A stretch of 64,000 nt of DNA from RDYZ01 sp964518905 (GCA_964518905.1 CAZFJL010000014.1:21363-85362); one strand, 5' to 3'. Counted from the first letter of the stretch, positions 36,256 to 44,517 are shown. Notes: generated by a model not told the origin, from the sequence alone. Made by a program: numbers and translations.

Positions 36256-36640
36256 AGAAAGTTCGCTCTATGTGAGGTGTTCATGTACCTTTAATCCTAA
36301 TACCCTCCTCTGATATTTTTGTCTTTTTGCAGAGTGATTTAAGACGGACGATCAAATAGGAGGAAAGACGTCGAGATTAGACATGTTTTTTAATATTGAT
36401 TCATTCAAAGTGGTGAATTTTTGTAACTCAATCTAAATCAATATTTACGTTGCTTTGATGTGCCGTTAGGGGATCGATCTGCTTTTGCCGTCTTCAAGGA
36501 TTACACGTGTGCATATACGTCTAAATGCATATACGTCTAAAAGTGCAACAACGAAATAAACGTTCCTGGGGAGAGCGAGAAGTCCGACTTTTTGGAAAAG
36601 TCAGACTTCTGGAATGGGCGGATTATTAGCGGGAAATACT
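36256..36640. other. AT-richer intergenic stretch with repeats
   Basis: 385 bp with few CGATCG words. It holds a tandem duplication (36510-36541) and R1 copy 2 (36541-36655). I see no gene. Confidence 0.5.
36510..36541. repeat. Perfect tandem duplication of 16 bp
   Basis: TGCATATACGTCTAAA occurs twice head to tail, directly abutting R1 copy 2. Confidence 0.9.
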
Positions 36641-36655
36641 CTAAAAAGTTTCGCG
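36541..36655 (+). repeat. Dispersed hairpin repeat R1, copy 2
   Basis: The arms AGAAGTCCGACTTTT (36578-36592) and AAAAGTCAGACTTCT (36596-36610) pair with one mismatch. The left flank TGCAACAACGAAATAAACG and right flank GGGAAATACTCTAAAAAG match copies 1 and 3. The stop codon (TAG on the minus strand, 36641-36643) of the DUF3318 gene lies in the right flank. Confidence 0.8.
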
Positions 36656-37318
36656 GATGCGCTCGGTCGTGCGGCTGTTGCTGGTGCTGGGCGCAGATCC
36701 TTGGGTGCGGGATTTCGCGCGGGCTGCACTCTTGCGTAGGGCGTTGAGACGATCTTGGTAGCGTTGGCGAAGTTTTTTCTTGGGGGTTTGCTCGATGAGC
36801 ATTTTCAGGGCGCTGCCGAGGCTTTTGTAGGCGTTGGGCAGGGTATAGCCAAACCGGCTAGCGAGGGATACCGCGCGTTCATCGGCTTCGATTTCGTATT
36901 CGAGATTGCGATCGCTGTTATTTTTTTTGTACAGCCGCCAGCCCGAGATCCCGCAGAGGGTGAGCGCCAGCATCAGCAGTAAGCCATCCTGCACCCAGAG
37001 CTCGCCGACCGCGCCACCAAGACCGATCGCCAAGGCCGCCATTTCCCAACCTTCCTTGGGGACGGTGTCATTTTGGATGCGGGCGACTTCATGCCAGAAC
37101 AAGAGATTGCGCTGATCGATCGCCAGACGATCCCACTTGACGAGATCGATCGCGATTTCCACCTCGTCTTTGCTAAGTTCTTCGCTTCGCACCAGTGGCG
37201 GATCAACTTCCGTAGTTTTCTCTACCGTAACCCAGCTTTGCAGCTCCGGCGGTAGCAGACCACGCAAGCGGCGCAGTTCGTTGATTTCAGCTTTGGCAGT
37301 GGCGGCTGCGTAGGTCAT
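36641..37318 (-). CDS. DUF3318-like membrane protein with a degenerate metallopeptidase motif
   Basis: A 225-residue protein. Residues 1-70 are soluble and helical (INELRRLRGLLPPELQSWV). At 74-81 is FWHEVARI, then two membrane helices (about 92-131), then YEIEADERAVSLASRFGY (141-158) and a basic, serine-rich tail. The order HE-x-x-x, membrane pair, E-x-x-x-D-x-x-A recalls M48-type zinc peptidases, but the second histidine of HExxH is arginine (H76-E-V-A-R80). It is therefore probably a non-catalytic relative. The last residues and stop are in repeat R1. Confidence 0.75.
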   Translation of the reverse strand: MTYAAATAKAEINELRRLRGLLPPELQSWVTVEKTTEVDPPLVRSEELSKDEVEIAIDLVKWDRLAIDQRNLLFWHEVARIQNDTVPKEGWEMAALAIGLGGAVGELWVQDGLLLMLALTLCGISGWRLYKKNNSDRNLEYEIEADERAVSLASRFGYTLPNAYKSLGSALKMLIEQTPKKKLRQRYQDRLNALRKSAARAKSRTQGSAPSTSNSRTTERIRETF

Positions 37319-37431
37319 AGGACTGAAGGAAGAGGGCGAAAAACTGGGTTAAGCTCGTTTTCGCGGGGAAAACGCAGGCTTGATGAATAGATTCATGATA
37401 GACCGAAGCTTGATGGAAACGAATACGGAGA

Positions 37432-37608
37432 TCACCAACGCTGGGAGTTTTGCAGGCTGGCGACGATCGCAACGCCGACGGTGGCGAAAATTCCGAGCCA
37501 AATCACGAGGCCGGGAAGGAAGGTAAGGAGACCAAAACCTCGTAAGACCCAGGTGCCGATCGTCAGAATGAGGGTGGCGAGGAAAAGCTGTGAGTTAAAG
37601 ATTTTCAT
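37432..37608 (-). CDS. Small two-helix membrane protein, 58 aa
   Basis: From ATG 37606-37608 the product is MKIFNSQLFLATLILTIGTW..., with two hydrophobic segments (about 7-24 and 27-50) joined by RGFGLLTFLPG. A start eight codons earlier (MRPYFTQT) is possible. No family recognised. It is 114 bp upstream of the DUF3318 gene on the same strand. Confidence 0.55.
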   Translation of the reverse strand: MKIFNSQLFLATLILTIGTWVLRGFGLLTFLPGLVIWLGIFATVGVAIVASLQNSQRW

Positions 37609-37744
37609 GGTTTGGGTGAAGTATGGTCTCATCCATCTCGTGTTTGAGCGGCTTGCACAGCCTGAATTGCGGCGAAAGTGACCGATCTTTGAATGATGAT
37701 CGATCGAATTACATCTAATATCCGGAGTTGCACCGTATAGCTGC

Positions 37745-37990
37745 GTTGACACTCCTCAGCCTGAAGGCGTGAGGATTCTTAGCTCAACGACCGGACTTAA
37801 ATTAAGAACGCTACCGCACCTAACCCAGAGGTCTAATCTCCCTAAGCGTTGACGATCTCTAGGATCGAAGTTCCGACATGCCCTGTCGTACCTATCCCGC
37901 GATTGAGGATATTAATCGCTGCATTGTGATCTCTATCCAGCTCGCAGCCACATTTACATATATGGCTGCGAGTAGACAAACTTTTCTTCA
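37745..37990 (-). ncRNA. Predicted omegaRNA of TnpB (right-end RNA)
   Basis: In studied IS200/IS605 elements the guide RNA overlaps the 3' end of tnpB and runs through the right-end hairpin, with the guide taken from the flanking DNA. Here this maps to the last ~150 bp of tnpB plus the 97 bp to the hairpin at 37754-37774, and the guide would read leftward from about 37745. Location by analogy; borders are approximate. Confidence 0.4.
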
Positions 37991-38978
37991 CGATCGTTCC
38001 GCAGCTATGGCATTCTTGGCTAGTATACGCAGGATTTACAGCAATTGTAATTCTGCCAAAGACCCTGCCAAAATATTCTAAGAACACCCTGAATTGATAC
38101 CAAGAAGAATCGCTAATCGATTTTGCAAGGCAATGGTTTTTTACCATATTAGACACTCTCAAATCTTCATAGACCACAACATCGTTTGATGTGATGACGC
38201 ACCGTGCAAGCTTAACTGCATGGTCTTTACGCTGTCTACTTATTTTGAGGTATCGTTTACCCAAAACCACCCTGGCTTTACGGCGATTTACACCACCTTT
38301 CTGTTTCCGACTGACCAAGCGTTGAGCGCGTTTTAATCTTGCCTCACCCTGACGCAGAAACCGAGGATTAGGAGCCGTCTCCCCATTAGAATCAGTGTAA
38401 AACTCTTTCAAGCCCACATCTAATCCAATCGTTTTACCGGTTACGGGTATTGGATCAGTACGGTCTACGCTGACGCAGAACTGGGAATAATATCCATCCG
38501 CTCGTTTAACCAACCGTACCCGCTTAATTTGGCTAACATCATAAAAATTAAGGTCACGAGTACCCTTCATTTTTAATCTGCCAATTCCACACTTATCCGT
38601 AAACGTAATCGATTTACGATCGTCGGCAAGCTTCCAAGAATTTGTCTTGTACTCCACAGAGCGACAATCTTTCTGAAACTTTGGAAAGCCAACTGTTTTA
38701 CCTTTTCTCCCTTGTTTAACATTGTTATAGAATCGAGAAATTGCCGCCCATGCTCTTTCGGCACTGGATTGTCGTGCCATCGCACCTAACTTATTGGCAA
38801 AGTCAAACTCCTTAGCCCAAATAGCGCAGTACCTAGAAAGCTCAAACCAAGATTTTGCGCCACCATCCATCCACAAGCGAATCGACTTATTGCGAATGAA
38901 TTGACAAATTCTAATCGCTTCATCGATCGCTTGGAATTGATCTGGTTTTGCGTAAACCTTAAATTCGAGAACTAACAT
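37842..38978 (-). CDS. tnpB: TnpB, RNA-guided endonuclease of IS200/IS605 type
   Basis: A 378-residue full-length TnpB. The N-terminal beta-barrel/helical part (about 1-180, including AWAAISRFYNN) precedes a split RuvC nuclease: D187 in GLDVGL, E271 in VVVYEDLRV, and D348/D350 in LDRDHNAAINIL. All three catalytic positions are filled. The zinc finger is intact, with C323-x2-C326 and C341-K-C343. The nuclease should therefore be active with a right-end RNA as guide. The gene is poor in HIP1 sites compared with neighbours, as expected for a transferred element. No tnpA partner is present. Confidence 0.93.
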   Translation of the reverse strand: MLVLEFKVYAKPDQFQAIDEAIRICQFIRNKSIRLWMDGGAKSWFELSRYCAIWAKEFDFANKLGAMARQSSAERAWAAISRFYNNVKQGRKGKTVGFPKFQKDCRSVEYKTNSWKLADDRKSITFTDKCGIGRLKMKGTRDLNFYDVSQIKRVRLVKRADGYYSQFCVSVDRTDPIPVTGKTIGLDVGLKEFYTDSNGETAPNPRFLRQGEARLKRAQRLVSRKQKGGVNRRKARVVLGKRYLKISRQRKDHAVKLARCVITSNDVVVYEDLRVSNMVKNHCLAKSISDSSWYQFRVFLEYFGRVFGRITIAVNPAYTSQECHSCGTIVKKSLSTRSHICKCGCELDRDHNAAINILNRGIGTTGHVGTSILEIVNA

Positions 38979-39112
38979 TTTCTGCTCACTATTAATTCCT
39001 GTTATAGCATGATTAACATAGGAATATAATCAATCAATTAATTGATTAAAGTCCCCCTAGAAGGGGGAGGCTCTAACCCCAAATTCTCGGTAGTTCGGGA
39101 ATAGATCTTATA

Positions 39113-40900
39113 GTGCGGCCAAAGTTTCGGCGTACATTCAGTTCCATGACAGAATTTAGCTTTATCTTAGCGAGGCGGTGCGGTGTGACGATCGCCTGTG
39201 GCGTTGGTCTGGCGGCGAGCTGGGTGATCCAGGCGATCGCGCCGGTACAGGCGGCGGAACGATTGGCCGTACGCTATCGCGCCTGGGAACGATCGATCTC
39301 GATTGACAGTTTGGCGCACTATGCCGCGACGGGCGACGCGGATGATGAGCTGGATGCTTATCTGGATTATTTACCGGCAACGACGCGCGATCGCCTTCCC
39401 GATTTGTTGTCTACTCCCCTGCCGATCGGAGCCGTCGAAGCCTCACAGTTTCTCTATTCGCCCCAGGGTGAATTTTTACTTCAGCGCTTAAGCGTCGCCT
39501 TTTCGACGGATGCCAGCGATCGCAGTCGGGATACCACGTTTAAGGGTTTACGCGGGGCGATCGTCACAGCGGCCAACTCTTCCTCCGGCCTGACACCGAT
39601 CGCCCTGCTCGAAGCCTTCCCGACGCGGACGTTATATCTCAAAATCGGCGAGGCGATCGCGGCGGTCGATAGCGTGCGCGAAACGCTCGACACGAGTCAG
39701 GCAGAGCTATCACGGATTGAGGCGATCGCCGCGCTAGAACCACCCGCAGAGGCCGCAATCCGAGATCAATGGCAAGCAATCCAACGACGGGGTTCCCACG
39801 CATGGCGCGTCGAGTTGGTCGAGATCCGCGATCGGACACGAAATTTTCCCTACGGCCATCGTGCCAGCGCCGATCTATACATCCCGGAGATGCCAGCCGC
39901 TAATCTGACCCTGACTAGGGAAACCGATCTGACCAGGATCGCCAAATCATCCGCCGCGCCGCTGATCGTCATCTCCCACGGCGTCGGCTCCGATCGTCGC
40001 ACCTTCTACTACCTCGCGGAATACCTCGCGTCCCACGGCTTCGCTGTCTTGGTTCCCGAACATGCGGGCAGTAACGCCAAGCATTTACAGGCATTGCTCC
40101 GGGGTTCGGAAAACGAGATCGCCAAACCCAGTGAATTTGACGATCGCCCGCGCGATATTAGCCTGCTCTTGGACGAAGTCACCCGACGGATCGCCTTTGA
40201 CCCTGACCTTGTGGGACAGATCGATACTTCCCGCACGATCGTAATTGGTCATTCGTTTGGGGGCTACACGGCGCTCGCTTTAGCCGGGGCGACGATCGAT
40301 CCGACCTCTCTACGTCAAACCTGCACGGATCTTGATCAGCAATGGTCATGGAATCTGTCACTGTTGCTGCAATGCCGCTTGCTAACGCTGGTCGATGATG
40401 CGCCACTCATGCCGCAGTGGCGCGATGAACGAGTACGCGGCGCGATCCTGATCTCACCGATCGGCGGCGCAATTTTCGACGATCGGGGGTTAGCCAACAT
40501 CACCGTACCGATACTAATGCTAGCCGGAACCGCCGATACGATCGCCCCCGCCTATCTCGAACAGATTCCACTGTTTGAGCGCTTACCGATGGCCGATCGT
40601 CAGCTTGCGATCTGGCAAGGCGGCACACATTTTTCCTCGATCGCCGTCCCCCCCGGCGAAGAACCCTCGATCGCGCTGCCCAGCATTCTCGTCGGCCCCG
40701 ATCCGCAGATCGCCCACCGCGATCTCGAAGCCATCTCCCTCGCCTTCATCCGCGCTCACCTGATGGACAATCCCGACGCGCACTCCCTGCTCGCACCTAG
40801 CGCCCTCGCTGCCCTCGGTAATGCTACGTTGCCGATCGTCGCGATCGATAGTGCCTCATTAGATCGCGATCAAACCGGTCACGAAACTGGCGGCGAATGA
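39113..40900 (+). CDS. Secreted alpha/beta hydrolase with DUF1400-type N-terminal domain
   Basis: A 595-residue protein with a signal peptide (about 15-45, IACGVGLAASWVIQAIAPVQA). The N-terminal domain (about 45-175: AVRYRAWERSISIDSLAHYA, then FPTRTLYLKI) is the cyanobacterial DUF1400 type, which normally precedes a hydrolase. The hydrolase domain (about 210-570) has PLIVISHGVGSDRR and the nucleophile elbow GHSFGGYT. It resembles platelet-activating-factor acetylhydrolase-like esterases. The substrate is unknown; location is periplasmic. ATG 39146 is an alternative start. The 3' end overlaps the convergent gene at 40879-41190 by 22 bp. Confidence 0.88.
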   Translation: MRPKFRRTFSSMTEFSFILARRCGVTIACGVGLAASWVIQAIAPVQAAERLAVRYRAWERSISIDSLAHYAATGDADDELDAYLDYLPATTRDRLPDLLSTPLPIGAVEASQFLYSPQGEFLLQRLSVAFSTDASDRSRDTTFKGLRGAIVTAANSSSGLTPIALLEAFPTRTLYLKIGEAIAAVDSVRETLDTSQAELSRIEAIAALEPPAEAAIRDQWQAIQRRGSHAWRVELVEIRDRTRNFPYGHRASADLYIPEMPAANLTLTRETDLTRIAKSSAAPLIVISHGVGSDRRTFYYLAEYLASHGFAVLVPEHAGSNAKHLQALLRGSENEIAKPSEFDDRPRDISLLLDEVTRRIAFDPDLVGQIDTSRTIVIGHSFGGYTALALAGATIDPTSLRQTCTDLDQQWSWNLSLLLQCRLLTLVDDAPLMPQWRDERVRGAILISPIGGAIFDDRGLANITVPILMLAGTADTIAPAYLEQIPLFERLPMADRQLAIWQGGTHFSSIAVPPGEEPSIALPSILVGPDPQIAHRDLEAISLAFIRAHLMDNPDAHSLLAPSALAALGNATLPIVAIDSASLDRDQTGHETGGE

Positions 40901-41190
40901 TGCTGCCGTCCTCCAATAAACGCCTGCATCATCTTTTCGGGTGGTACATCCCACGACGACAGCACGTACCACACCTTCGTATCAAATACCCCCGTCGCTG
41001 ACAGCTCAAAATATTCCTGCACCGCTGCAACCGCCGCCCGCGTCTTAGCGCCATAATGCCCATCGATCGACCCGGAATAACACCCCAGCAAGCGTAACGC
41101 CCGTTGCAGCGTAACCACATCAACGCCCTGCTCATCCAGAGTCAGAGAAATGGGTTCAAGCTCGTTGAGCGCCAGGTAAAGAGAGTGCAT
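40879..41190 (-). CDS. Peptidoglycan-binding-domain-like protein, 103 aa
   Basis: A 103-residue protein that is almost only a PG_binding_1 fold: VDVVTLQRALRLLGCYSGSIDGHYGAKTRAAVAAVQEY matches the three-helix LQ..L...Y..G..DG.fG..T..AV..fQ pattern. There is no signal peptide, which is unusual for a wall-binding domain. Tail-to-tail overlap with the esterase gene is 22 bp, so the transcripts are antisense at their 3' ends. Confidence 0.8.
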   Translation of the reverse strand: MHSLYLALNELEPISLTLDEQGVDVVTLQRALRLLGCYSGSIDGHYGAKTRAAVAAVQEYFELSATGVFDTKVWYVLSSWDVPPEKMMQAFIGGRQHHSPPVS

Positions 41191-41463
41191 GGTGTCTGTA
41201 GGAAAATCAAGTTGAAGTTAAGCGGTACGCCCCCTATCAATCAACGGATAGAACGTAGGTATGGCGGTAAACCAGAGGAAAAGCGGCAAATCGTAGCGAA
41301 CATGGTGGCGCAGTCGTCACTTCTATTGTTGACCTTTCTCTTGAAAACGATGGTGATCACTGTCCGTACTTTCTGTGAGATTGTCGAGTGTTTCGTGCGA
41401 TCTCGATGGGAGACCTGCGTGATGCGTACGTACGTTCGCGGCTGATCTCTAGCGCCGATCTTA

Positions 41464-41479
41464 TGTGACTTGGATCACA
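41464..41479. promoter_or_regulatory. Perfect CRP-type operator
   Basis: TGTGACTTGGATCACA fits TGTGA-N6-TCACA exactly, the consensus shared by E. coli CRP and cyanobacterial SyCRP1. It lies 274 bp before the start of the peptidoglycan-binding gene and next to the hairpin of the gene upstream. Confidence 0.65.
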
Positions 41480-41483
41480 ACAA

Positions 41484-41515
41484 ATAAAACGGGTTACGGC
41501 AAAGCCGTGACCCGT
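41484..41515 (-). terminator. Strong hairpin terminator of the 57-codon gene
   Basis: ACGGGTCACGGC-TTT-GCCGTAACCCGT read on the minus strand (12 bp, one G-T pair) followed by TTTTATTTG. It would end transcripts from the 41752-41925 gene with a ~235 nt tail. Confidence 0.7.
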
Positions 41516-41751
41516 GGTGAGAGTTATCTTGAGGAAATTTGATGACGTAGAGAAACGAGAATGTTGTGAAATTCGGTTAGTTGTTGGCTATAACCGGATG
41601 CTTATCGACAACTGTTCAGAACGCTAAAATGAGTGGGGCTATGGGGCCGCCGAACTAGTTCTCAGCTTTGGATGGTTGAGTCAAAGAAAGCCTTAACCGT
41701 TAGACAGCAACGCAATGCACTAATTAACCGTCAATGAGTCGGGGGCATTCG

Positions 41752-41925
41752 TTAGTCAATAATGGAGAGGCGACCGCGACGCACTGCATGCATCAAGCGA
41801 GCCGTAACAGTATGAGTTTCTTCGTCAACAACTTCAGAGAGTAGCGCGTGCCAGTCAGCGCGACGAATGTAGCCGGTATCCCAGGCGTTGGTGAAAATGC
41901 GTTCTGATGTGGTGGTGGTGAACAT
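41752..41925 (-). CDS. Small conserved-looking cyanobacterial protein, 57 aa
   Basis: From ATG 41923-41925 the product begins MFTTTTSERIFTNAWDTGY and ends AVRRGRLSIID, 57 residues. It is too short for usual length cut-offs. The pattern Ix-A-x(T/E)-T-G-x-I-x-R-x-D, then (L/M)-x-A-V-R-R-G, matches from memory a family of small cyanobacterial proteins of unknown function annotated as hypothetical. A perfect CRP-type operator lies 124-139 bp upstream of the start and a strong terminator downstream. Confidence 0.75.
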   Translation of the reverse strand: MFTTTTSERIFTNAWDTGYIRRADWHALLSEVVDEETHTVTARLMHAVRRGRLSIID

Positions 41926-42240
41926 GTCGATAACCTCGTTTCTCTATGTCTATAAGTATCCGTGTTTTTTGGTATCTGCGAAGCGATCGTAACCAGTAGT
42001 TACACGTGATACTAAATGCCAAAATTCAGGACTTAGATCACGCCTTTTTGTGACTCAGATCACAAAAAGTAAGATTGAGTTCAGATTTACCCGCATTATC
42101 GTTTTGTGTGGGTCTGTGGGACGGTTCTCAATTAAGTGTTTCTAGTGCTTGCCCAGCAAGGAGTACAGCCCCGATTTCGCCTGGGTCAGGCGTTCGGTAG
42201 CTTGCCCGATGGGGGGTTTACGCTGAGTTGCCGATGTGCC
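41926..42240. other. Upstream region of the 57-codon gene plus a miniature element
   Basis: 315 bp with the second CRP-type site (42049-42064), a further half-site-like TTAGATCAC just before it, and the miniature element at 42114-42244. No other gene is seen. Confidence 0.5.
42049..42064. promoter_or_regulatory. Second perfect CRP-type operator
   Basis: TGTGACTCAGATCACA is a perfect TGTGA-N6-TCACA palindrome, 124 bp before the 57-codon start, a distance consistent with an activator site for a promoter with a leader of about 60-80 nt. Confidence 0.7.
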
Positions 42241-42244
42241 CTAG
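42114..42244. mobile_element. Miniature element related to 20404-20533, copy 2 (diverged)
   Basis: About 130 bp with the same internal order as copy 1: CAGCAAGG, then CAGCCCC, TGGGTC, GGCGTTC and a G/C hairpin near GCTTGCCC. It ends GATGTGCCCTAG, the counterpart of GATGACATGCCCTAA. The HAD gene stop (TAG on the minus strand, 42241-42243) lies in its end. Confidence 0.65.
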
Positions 42245-43044
42245 GGATGGGTCAGCCATGCCGTTAGGTTGCCGCAAAACTGATCGATCGAGATCGGACG
42301 AATTCGGCTTGTGGCCATGGCCGACTCGACTCGCTCCCGTGGCGTTGAGTAACCCCAATCGGCAAAAAATAGCTCGATATCGCCTAAATCTGATTCGCGA
42401 TCGACGGCCTGCAATGTTTTGAGCCGATCTTCGACAAACCAGATGCGCCGTAATCGATGGTTAATCGGTCGCTCGTGCCGCAACTCACGCAGGGTTTGAT
42501 ATTTCGGGCGTCCCACTTCTTTGCCGAATAGCCGATCGCCGAGTTCAATCTCGATGCCCTGATCGCCCAGTAAACGGCGCACAAAACGCCCCTCTTTGGT
42601 CGTCACAATCCACCAATCCACACCTGCCGAACTCCAGGCTTGGAGCTGGGCGATCGTGCCGGGATAAAACGCATGGAGCGCCAGCCAGCCATCGATGTCG
42701 TCGGCAATCCAGCGATCGCGTAGCTGATCGAGGGCATAGGCCAAGGCGGGCGGATCGATCGCGTCTGCTTCGACAATGCGATCGCGGACTGTGACCCAGT
42801 TCGTCAGGATCTCATCGTGGGAAATATCTGTCAGCAGCGCCCGCACCAGCACTGGCATTTCCCAGCCCGTTTCAATCACCGGACGCAGCTTGTAAAATCC
42901 GTCGCAGATATCGGTCTCGGGTCGATCAATTGGGTTCGGCCAATATTGCTGATAGGTTTTCCAGGCGGTTTGAAAGTATTCAGCGAGACCGTTGCAGATG
43001 ACGCCATCAAAATCGAGAGCGATCGAGTCGGGAGGGGCAAACAC
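42241..43044 (-). CDS. HAD-superfamily hydrolase
   Basis: A 267-residue protein with HAD motif I DFDGVICNG (nucleophile D12, acid D14), a cap region (about 30-135), motif II-like WWIVTTKEGRF and motif IV-like IWFVEDRLKTL with the conserved acid pair ED. It should be a phosphatase-type enzyme; the substrate cannot be predicted. The 3' end and stop fall in a miniature element. About 200 bp separates it from the TPR gene upstream. Confidence 0.85.
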   Translation of the reverse strand: MFAPPDSIALDFDGVICNGLAEYFQTAWKTYQQYWPNPIDRPETDICDGFYKLRPVIETGWEMPVLVRALLTDISHDEILTNWVTVRDRIVEADAIDPPALAYALDQLRDRWIADDIDGWLALHAFYPGTIAQLQAWSSAGVDWWIVTTKEGRFVRRLLGDQGIEIELGDRLFGKEVGRPKYQTLRELRHERPINHRLRRIWFVEDRLKTLQAVDRESDLGDIELFFADWGYSTPRERVESAMATSRIRPISIDQFCGNLTAWLTHP

Positions 43045-43251
43045 AGTAGGTACGGAGATGTTTGTTCAGAGACGAAGGCCGTCGCCAAGAGTCCCGCGCT
43101 ACGGTCTACTTTCAGCAAGCATACCTGTAGCAAGCGTCGCTCCTGTCGCCAACTCAACTTACACGATGAGATCCTAAAAGAGTTTCGGAAGAGTTTCTAA
43201 TCGTTCTCTGAGCCGATCTTTAATTTAGGTCTCTAATCGGTTGCTAATAAG

Positions 43252-44295
43252 TTAATCAATTTGATGAGTTTTTAGCCAGGTCGTGAATTCTGGGGTGGCG
43301 CGAATTGGATCGAGATCACGATCGCTGCGGACGGATTGACGGGTGATGACGGGATTGCAGACAAAGGACTGTTGCAGTGAGCCGATCGCGGCGCTGGAGT
43401 TGCCCCCCAGGGAAAAACAGCAGGCGCGGTTGTACCACAGCACGGAATCGTACGGGTCGATCGCGATCGCGCGGTCGTAACTGGCGATCGCGGCTTCTAG
43501 CTGTCCGAGCTGCCGCAGTAGATCGGCGCGTTTGCACCAACCCCAAAAACCCATATCATCAATCGCAATTGTGTGGTCATAACAGTCGATCGCGGCTTCA
43601 CGATCGCCTAAAAACGCTAAACAGTCTCCACGACGTAACCAAGCCCAGTAGTCATCTCGGTGCTGCGTGATCGCGCGATCGTAGGAACGCACCGCCGCGC
43701 GATAGCGTTTGGCGTAGCGTTGGGCATTACCCCGTCGATACCACGCCCAAAAGTCCTGGGGACGCGCATCGATCGCCGCATCAAAACACTCGATCGCGGC
43801 GTCAAACTGCTCGAACTCCTCCGCGAGCAAGTAGCCTCGCCGATACCAAGCCCAGTAGTCATCGGGATGCAGGCGGATGGCCTGTTCAAAACTGGCCAGT
43901 GCCGCTTCCGGTTCACCGAGATATTCCCAGAGGATGCAGCCGCGACCATACCAACCCCAGTAGGACTGATCATCAAGTTCGAGCGCTCTATCCAGGCTTT
44001 CGACCGCTTGGTCATAGTCGCCGAATTCAACCAGAACATTGGCGCGACGATACCAGCCATCGAATTGAGTCGGATCAATCTCGATCGCGGCTTCATAACG
44101 AATCAAGGCTTCACGGTAGCGTTCTGCCTGTTCGCAAGCTCGACCGCGCTGATAGCAAGCGCTATAGGTTTCCCAGTAGGACTCAAAGTAGCGATCGAGG
44201 TCAGTTTCTGCCGGGGTGAATCGTAGGTTCGATAGATTGGAAGTGTTAAATGCGGTCACGGGTCGAACTGTGGCGAATGGGGGCGATGGGTTCAC
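43252..44295 (-). CDS. Tetratricopeptide-repeat protein
   Basis: A 347-residue soluble protein made mostly of about seven TPR units (about 50-310). Each has the WxxxGxxLxxxGxxEAAxxxYxxAxxxxP pattern, such as WYRRANVLVEFGDYDQAVES and WAWYRRGYLLAEEFEQFDAA. Tryptophan and tyrosine are unusually frequent at the first helix. There is no signal peptide. It is a scaffold for protein-protein contacts; partner unknown. Confidence 0.88.
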   Translation of the reverse strand: MNPSPPFATVRPVTAFNTSNLSNLRFTPAETDLDRYFESYWETYSACYQRGRACEQAERYREALIRYEAAIEIDPTQFDGWYRRANVLVEFGDYDQAVESLDRALELDDQSYWGWYGRGCILWEYLGEPEAALASFEQAIRLHPDDYWAWYRRGYLLAEEFEQFDAAIECFDAAIDARPQDFWAWYRRGNAQRYAKRYRAAVRSYDRAITQHRDDYWAWLRRGDCLAFLGDREAAIDCYDHTIAIDDMGFWGWCKRADLLRQLGQLEAAIASYDRAIAIDPYDSVLWYNRACCFSLGGNSSAAIGSLQQSFVCNPVITRQSVRSDRDLDPIRATPEFTTWLKTHQID

Positions 44296-44480
44296 TCTAA
44301 CCTGAATTGTTCGGTGTGCAATTTAGCAGCGGGTTAACGATTGCACCATGCGATCGAACCCTGTTATCTCGCCGCGATCGTGATGATATTCGCGGCATAG
44401 ATCCGAGTATTCACGGACTCTCTGGTGACTCGGATACGGCTAATGAAAACAAATGAGCATGTACACAACTGCACGATTTC

Positions 44481-44513
44481 AGACCTTTGAGGTTTCCAAA
44501 ACCTCAAAGGTTT
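44481..44513. repeat. AGACCTTTGAGG hairpin, second copy
   Basis: ACCTTTGAGGTTT and AAACCTCAAAGGT form a near-perfect stem. The same hairpin follows the GH57 gene at 26415-26447. A 140 bp element has inserted at its right edge. Confidence 0.7.
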
Positions 44514-44517
44514 CGCG

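Larger units (their letters stand above)
37745..39070 (-). mobile_element. IS200/IS605-type element carrying only tnpB
   Basis: The tnpB gene is flanked by two subterminal hairpins in the positions of the ends of IS200/IS605 elements. The right end (downstream of tnpB) has CCTCAGCCTGAAGGCGTGAGG at 37754-37774. The left end has TCCCCC-TAGAA-GGGGGA at 39052-39068, beside a 16 bp palindrome AATCAATTAATTGATT at 39032-39047. No tnpA (Y1 transposase) is present, so the unit cannot move by itself. Exact ends cannot be set without an empty site. Confidence 0.75.
41191..41751. other. Intergenic region between two minus-strand genes
   Basis: 561 bp. It contains a perfect CRP-type palindrome (41464-41479) and a terminator-like hairpin (41484-41515, minus strand). 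The 235 bp between the hairpin and the 57-codon gene could be a long 3' UTR or a small RNA; I see no coding frame of quality. Confidence 0.5.

Noticed and set aside
37745..37842. Yfr1 small RNA suggested by ACTCCTCA near 37751
   Set aside because: The motif is part of the right-end hairpin of the TnpB element, and the CACAC continuation of Yfr1 is missing.
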